DNA of 64,000 nucleotides from CAZOOA01 sp964581355 (GTDB lineage Bacteria; Bacillota; Dethiobacteria; DTU022; UBA8154), in contig CAZOOA010000009.1 of the NCBI GenBank assembly GCA_964581355.1, forward strand, positions 1 through 64,000, given 5' to 3'. Positions 60,152 to 64,000 of this stretch are shown here, piece by piece. Every line of letters begins with the position of its first letter. Position 1 is the first letter of the stretch. The notes beneath the pieces were generated by a model. It saw only the letters and a program-made list of their open reading frames with translations, was not told the DNA's origin and did no database searches. A program made the position numbers and the translations under genes.

Positions 60152-61102
60152 CTACCTGGGGCAGGGAGGGGGGCAGCCACCGATTTGATGCAGATCGTTG
60201 AATTCATCTTTGACGGTAATGTTTTCCGGGTATGGCTTAAGGGCTGAAACCAGCAGGTTTTCGTGTTTCCAGAGCTTATCAATCACTTTAAGATCGATTT
60301 CCACCCGTGGACACAAAAGCTCCCCGGGCTCGAGGTTTTCGTCTGTAACGATCTCGCACCTTTCTATAATAACTACCTTGCAGGAACCGTCGATGAATCT
60401 GATGATCTCCTTAAATGCTTCTCTTCCGGCTTTTGTATTGGGGAAGCCAGTACCATCGGGAAACCTGTAGAAATCGGTAAACCTGCAGTCAAATTTTTCC
60501 ACATGCTCGTGAACAAAAATCATATCGGAGAGTAATAATCTTTTTATCGTCAAACTAGCCTGCACACCCACTTCGTTTTTCACAACAAGACACCTGTCGG
60601 GCCCTTCAAGAACAAGTTCTTCTTCAGCACAAAACACCCTACAGTTGACTTCGTCATACTCTCCATCAATTTCAAAAAGTCCCCGGCAGCCAAATGCTCC
60701 GTTCCGTCCGGCAATGGGTATTGATATGTTAAGATGCTTTACGCAAATAAGTTTGACATCTTGCACACAGATATCATGACACTCACAGGCCACATCTACC
60801 TGGTAGCCGAACTTTTCACAGTGCCTTTTAACAACATCGCAACATTCTGAGCAGTTGAGTATTTTCCCCCGGTCACATTCTGGGCAGCCTGTTACAGCCT
60901 GAACAGCCTTTTCTTCCTCCATTTTAACTTTCACCTCCTCGTCCAGGTATATTTCTTTTTCATGCTTGTTTTCAAAGCGTTTTTCCATAGCTTCTTTCTC
61001 CTTGTCTGCAATTTGTGAATCAGTGCAGTTGCTGCTGCTTTCCGAGCTAATTATTACAGCATCTTCCACTGTTTCAATTTGACTGCTCTTCTCCTCTTCC
61101 AT
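60152..61102 (-). CDS. Cys-rich hypothetical protein with acidic N-terminus
   Basis: 316 aa. Residues 1-70 are acidic and Ser-rich, low complexity. From residue 73, about 19 Cys residues, many in pairs or CxxC spacing (GCPECDRGKILNCSECCDVV, CECHDICVQDVKLICVKHL, and a C-terminal GGCPPPCPR). The central 200 residues alternate strands and hydrophobic turns (LNISIPIAGRNGAFGCRGLF). This could be a spore-coat or metal-binding protein, but no family is recognised. GGAGG is positioned before the ATG. Confidence 0.6.
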   Translation of the reverse strand: MEEEKSSQIETVEDAVIISSESSSNCTDSQIADKEKEAMEKRFENKHEKEIYLDEEVKVKMEEEKAVQAVTGCPECDRGKILNCSECCDVVKRHCEKFGYQVDVACECHDICVQDVKLICVKHLNISIPIAGRNGAFGCRGLFEIDGEYDEVNCRVFCAEEELVLEGPDRCLVVKNEVGVQASLTIKRLLLSDMIFVHEHVEKFDCRFTDFYRFPDGTGFPNTKAGREAFKEIIRFIDGSCKVVIIERCEIVTDENLEPGELLCPRVEIDLKVIDKLWKHENLLVSALKPYPENITVKDEFNDLHQIGGCPPPCPR

Positions 61103-61326
61103 AACTATCCTCCTTTCTGTATTTACTGATAATATATGAAGGTGTTAGTTGAAAGGTTACATTGAAGCTTTGCAAATGATGGTTTATGGGTGTATAGAAA
61201 AAATATAGATGGGGACATGATGTGATGCTGTTTTTTTCTAATTTATTGCCCCCTTTATACTGACTTTTAACGATGCAATACCTGCAAAAATATTTGCAAT
61301 AAACATGCTATAAAAATTGGCTGTTT

Positions 61327-61335
61327 TGGTATAAT
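61327..61335 (+). promoter_or_regulatory. extended -10 promoter
   Basis: TGGTATAAT about 100 nt before the methyltransferase gene; no good -35. The rest of 61103-61435 shows nothing else. Confidence 0.4.
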
Positions 61336-61435
61336 TAATCAAGAAAGACTTTCTTCAAGCATTCCTGCTCAGTATTTTAATTGAAAAAAAGGATCTGGGA
61401 TTTGCAGTTATTATCAGAAAAAGGGGGGCAAGAAT

Positions 61436-62188
61436 ATGGCTGGTTGGAAGGCATACAGCGAACTGGCCTGGGTGGAATCGGTTGTTGCTCCGCCCGTCGA
61501 GTTTAAGGAGGAGACATTATTCTTTTGTGAAATGATCAAGCAGAATTCTCAGGTTGAGGTAAAGACTTTGCTGCACCTGGCCAGCGGTTCGGGTATTAAT
61601 GATTACACTTTCAAGCACCATTTTCGTGTAACAGGAGTAGATATCAGTGAAGATATGCTGGCCATAGCACGAGATTTAAACCCGGAAGTTGCCTACGAAA
61701 AGGGTGATATGCGGTATGTGAAGCTGGGGGAGCATTTTGATGCCGTGGCCATCCCCGATGCCATCGGGTATATGCAGACCTTTGAGGATCTGCGGCAGGC
61801 GGTTTCCAATGCCAGGGACCACCTGAACCCGGGAGGCGTACTGCTGGTGACAGCTTTGACAAAAGAACAATTTCAGCCCAATAACTTTGCCTATACCGGC
61901 ACAAAAGGAGATGTGGAAGTTACAGTTTTTGAAAACAATTACATGCCAGCAGATAAGGCTACTACGTATGAAGCGGTCATGGTTTACCTGGTGCGCCGTC
62001 GGGGCAACCTGGAGATATATACTGATAGGCACGTGCTTGGTCTTTTTGAAATGGACGTTTGGCTTAATCTCTTTAAGGAACTCGATCTGCAGGTCACCCA
62101 GTCCCGGGTAGGGCGTTTTTATGACCGTTTTATCTTGGAGGAGGGAGACTACCCCCTTACCATTTTTACCTGTACAAAGCCTTTTTAA
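61436..62188 (+). CDS. class I SAM-dependent methyltransferase
   Basis: 250 aa, strong GGGGGG ribosome site. Motif I LLHLASGSGINDYTFKHHF with the usual Gly triplet partly changed to SGSG, motif II VTGVDISEDMLAIARD, motif IV-like FDAVAIPDAIGYMQTFEDL and LNPGGVLLVTA. This matches the Methyltransf_25/11 small-molecule group with an insert of about 60 residues (YMPADKATTYEAVMVYLVRR). The substrate is unknown. It is followed at once by a strong terminator. Confidence 0.82.
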   Translation: MAGWKAYSELAWVESVVAPPVEFKEETLFFCEMIKQNSQVEVKTLLHLASGSGINDYTFKHHFRVTGVDISEDMLAIARDLNPEVAYEKGDMRYVKLGEHFDAVAIPDAIGYMQTFEDLRQAVSNARDHLNPGGVLLVTALTKEQFQPNNFAYTGTKGDVEVTVFENNYMPADKATTYEAVMVYLVRRRGNLEIYTDRHVLGLFEMDVWLNLFKELDLQVTQSRVGRFYDRFILEEGDYPLTIFTCTKPF

Positions 62189-62222
62189 TGAAAAGGTGAG
62201 AGAGTAAGAACCAGGAAAAACT

Positions 62223-62266
62223 AAAAAGACAAGGGGTGCTTTTCCAGTCCGCCTTGTCTTTTTTTT
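62223..62266 (+). terminator. strong intrinsic terminator
   Basis: AAAAAGACAAGG (62223-62234) pairs with CCTTGTCTTTTT (62252-62263) and continues into further T residues. Confidence 0.88.
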
Positions 62267-62682
62267 GGTCTTTATCTTGTCATCTTGACTAACATTTTGT
62301 AATGGGTTTGGGCCTGCCGCCGGCAGGCAGTTAAATCAGCACTCAACACCCTGTTGCAAACAAGATTAACGATATAGTTGCCAAAGTTGTTATCAGCAAA
62401 AAAGATGGTTTTGACAAAAATGTGCTCCCCCTTTTTCTTAGATTATAAGCTATTTGCACCTGCAAGACAATAGCCTTGCAGGGTATATCGACCAAAGGCA
62501 ACCAAAGGCAACCTCTTGGAAATGAATAATGGATGCTGTCCATATAAAATTATTGGATTTTATGTGGCAATGCAAAATGCTGTAGGTGTGCAAAGGGGAT
62601 TATTCGCAAAAGCTGTTCCTGGAAACATTCTTAAGCGAAAGCAGGTTTTAGCCGTGGGGGTATGTCAACCCTTGTTCAGCCT
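62267..62682. other. spacer with GC palindrome, IS605-like relic and a very short peptide frame
   Basis: GCCTGCCGCCGGCAGGC (62312-62328) is a perfect hairpin. On the minus strand a 24-codon frame from TTG (about 62417) to TGA (about 62343), preceded by GGGGGAG, would encode SKPSFLLITTLATISLILFA then TGC and stop, ending at a lipobox-like Cys. A short GGCAACCAAA duplication follows. No other gene is seen. Confidence 0.35.
62630..62669 (+). repeat. IS200/IS605-like right-end relic, copy 3
   Basis: CTTAAGCGAAAGCAGGTTTTAGCCGTGGGGGTATGTCAAC: the right half (TTTAGCCGTGGG, then TATGTCAA) matches copy 2; the left arm of the hairpin is degenerate (CAGGTTTTAGCC). Confidence 0.5.
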
Positions 62683-63774
62683 TTATGCGTTGATCTTTTG
62701 ATAAAGCCTGAGCCTGTTTTCAGTCCCGGTTTTTTTCAAGATACTCCTTAAGTGGGCCTTTACTGTGCTTGGTGAAATATACAAGCTTTGCGCTATCTCC
62801 TGGTTGGTCAATCCTTTTAGAACCAGGCTTAATATTTCCACTTCCCGGTTTGTCAAGCTGTATTTCTCCTTCATATTTACTTCAGCAGACCTTACCTGCT
62901 GGGGGTGGTTTCGCAGCAACCCCGGATTTCCAGGCACCAGTTTCATTAAATAGGTTTTCTGTTTCATCTGCATCTGTGCTGTTAGGGGAATAATTTTAAT
63001 GGAGAATTCCTTTAAAGTAGGAGAAAAGAGATTTAACGAGGAAGATTTTGGGTCTCTGCAAGATATCCCCGACAAGGAAAAAGCATATTTGACAAACTGC
63101 TCGAGATTTAGCTTTTCCGGGAGAAGGGTTGAAGCCAGCTCTCTTGCTGAGGCATTGGAAAAGATTATGGAAAACTCTTCATCAAAGATGATGATCCCTA
63201 CCGGGTTTTCACTAATACAGTATTGATATAGCTGTTGAGTGGCCACAGCCTCTTTTAGGGCAAGATCTTGAGCTAAAAGCCCGGACAAAAAATTATTGAT
63301 CATTTTCAGTAAGCTTTTTATTTCTCTGTCGAAACTTTTTTCCTTGGGCTTGTACAGGCCAATGCCTCCCAGCAGCTTTCCTTTCACCGATAGAGACATG
63401 ATCATTTCATGGTAAAAGCCCTGGGTTTTTATGAAATCGTTATAGTATTCTGTCTGCTCATATTTCTTTAAAGGCATTACATCGGTAATGTACATGATGG
63501 GGCTTTGTATGTTTTTCCGGGGTGGGAGGTTGTTGGGGTGGAAAATGTCTTTTTCCTGGAAGTGTTCTACATACCGGGCTGCTGAGCGGGAGTCCACATT
63601 CAACGCTACCGGGTCGACCAGTTTTCCGTCAGGGTTGATCAAGAAAAATGTAGAATGATCCAGGTTAAATAAATCAGCTAGGGAAAGTAAGACCTGCTGC
63701 CTGAAGTTGTCACTGTTGACAACTCTTTCAAAAAAGTAAATAATCTTTTTTTGCTGTTTGTCCAGGTTTCTCAC
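62683..63774 (-). CDS. GAF-domain LuxR family transcriptional regulator
   Basis: 363 aa from GTG at 63774 (weak ribosome site). Residues 20-185 form a GAF-like sensor; residues 190-260 a PAS-like segment (NPVGIIIFDEEFSIIFSNAS); the C-terminus is a LuxR helix-turn-helix (LTNREVEILSLVLKGLTNQE, SPSTVKAHLRSILKKTG). No receiver domain, so it senses a ligand directly rather than through a kinase. It is the last gene of the window; 63775-64000 upstream holds only AT-rich DNA with TATAAT-like motifs. Confidence 0.85.
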   Translation of the reverse strand: MRNLDKQQKKIIYFFERVVNSDNFRQQVLLSLADLFNLDHSTFFLINPDGKLVDPVALNVDSRSAARYVEHFQEKDIFHPNNLPPRKNIQSPIMYITDVMPLKKYEQTEYYNDFIKTQGFYHEMIMSLSVKGKLLGGIGLYKPKEKSFDREIKSLLKMINNFLSGLLAQDLALKEAVATQQLYQYCISENPVGIIIFDEEFSIIFSNASARELASTLLPEKLNLEQFVKYAFSLSGISCRDPKSSSLNLFSPTLKEFSIKIIPLTAQMQMKQKTYLMKLVPGNPGLLRNHPQQVRSAEVNMKEKYSLTNREVEILSLVLKGLTNQEIAQSLYISPSTVKAHLRSILKKTGTENRLRLYQKINA

Positions 63775-64000
63775 TTTTTACACCCATTTTCATAAGATGC
63801 TTGTGCTCGGTTGTTTTATTACGTTTGTCGAATTATGGTGCCTTCTTTAAGGGGTGTTTTTTTGCACTCTTGCGTACTATCTACTTTCGAGTTATTTACA
63901 TATCTCTTAAAGTATAATATTAAAATGCAAAATATTCAACAGTTTCTGCTTTTTTCTTTTGTTATCTTATCCAGAAGGATTAGAAAAAGGAAAAATTACG

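Noticed and set aside
63895..63918. TTTACA and TATAAT as a promoter at the right edge
   Set aside because: The spacer is only 12 nt, too short for a sigma-A promoter.

Overview
The window looks like a chromosomal segment of an anaerobic, low-to-middle GC Firmicute (Clostridia; a Peptococcaceae or Desulfotomaculum-like relative would fit). Evidence: Shine-Dalgarno sites of the GGAGG type before most genes, sigma-A promoters close to consensus, oxygen-sensitive enzymes (a glycyl radical enzyme with its activase, several radical SAM enzymes, an iron-sulfur flavoprotein), a HesB-like selenoprotein, a cobalamin riboswitch with cobalt uptake genes, and many regulators. No rRNA, tRNA, CRISPR array, prophage or intact transposase was seen. 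The species assignment is inference.

Layout. 0.1-4 kb: ECF sigma factor (broken by an in-frame TAA) with its membrane anti-sigma partner, a PNPOx-like flavoprotein and a degenerate HD-GYP protein. 4-13 kb: SPASM radical SAM protein behind a strong promoter and a leader hairpin; a MacB-type ABC exporter (ATPase, FtsX permease, HlyD adaptor); a Sec-containing HesB/IscA protein; a MATE exporter; a small Smr protein. 13-16.3 kb: cobalamin riboswitch, methyltransferase, cbiM-cbiQ-cbiO. 16.5-24 kb: second-messenger region with a GAF/HD-GYP phosphodiesterase, a CHASE2 class III cyclase, a cyclic-nucleotide-binding protein and an exported propeller protein. 24-30.5 kb: BtuF-like lipoprotein, flavodoxin, MFS transporter, class II photolyase, membrane polyferredoxin with a CstR-like repressor.

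30.6-39.4 kb (minus strand) is the most unusual block: lysine 2,3-aminomutase, a fused double ketosynthase, a GNAT protein, two SPASM radical SAM proteins and a cobalamin-type radical SAM protein. Four-base overlaps tie together two sub-blocks, and a nine-unit TTCC/GGAA microsatellite supplies the ribosome-binding region between them. I read it as a candidate undescribed biosynthetic pathway, possibly starting from beta-lysine. It is followed by a compact, strongly folded non-coding region (39.8-40.15 kb) and a secreted serpin.

41.9-64 kb: membrane protein, EthD-like protein, anchored 5'-nucleotidase; a glycyl radical enzyme of unusual GCAE motif with activase; a broken radical SAM gene, a VOC protein and an iron-sulfur flavoprotein; a MalT-type LuxR regulator divergent from a rifampicin-phosphotransferase-like gene and an MFS exporter, with a lux-box-like palindrome between them; poorly characterised coiled-coil and Cys-rich genes; a methyltransferase; and a GAF-LuxR regulator. 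Several small repeat families, including three ends resembling IS200/IS605 (TnpB-type) right termini, are scattered through the spacers.
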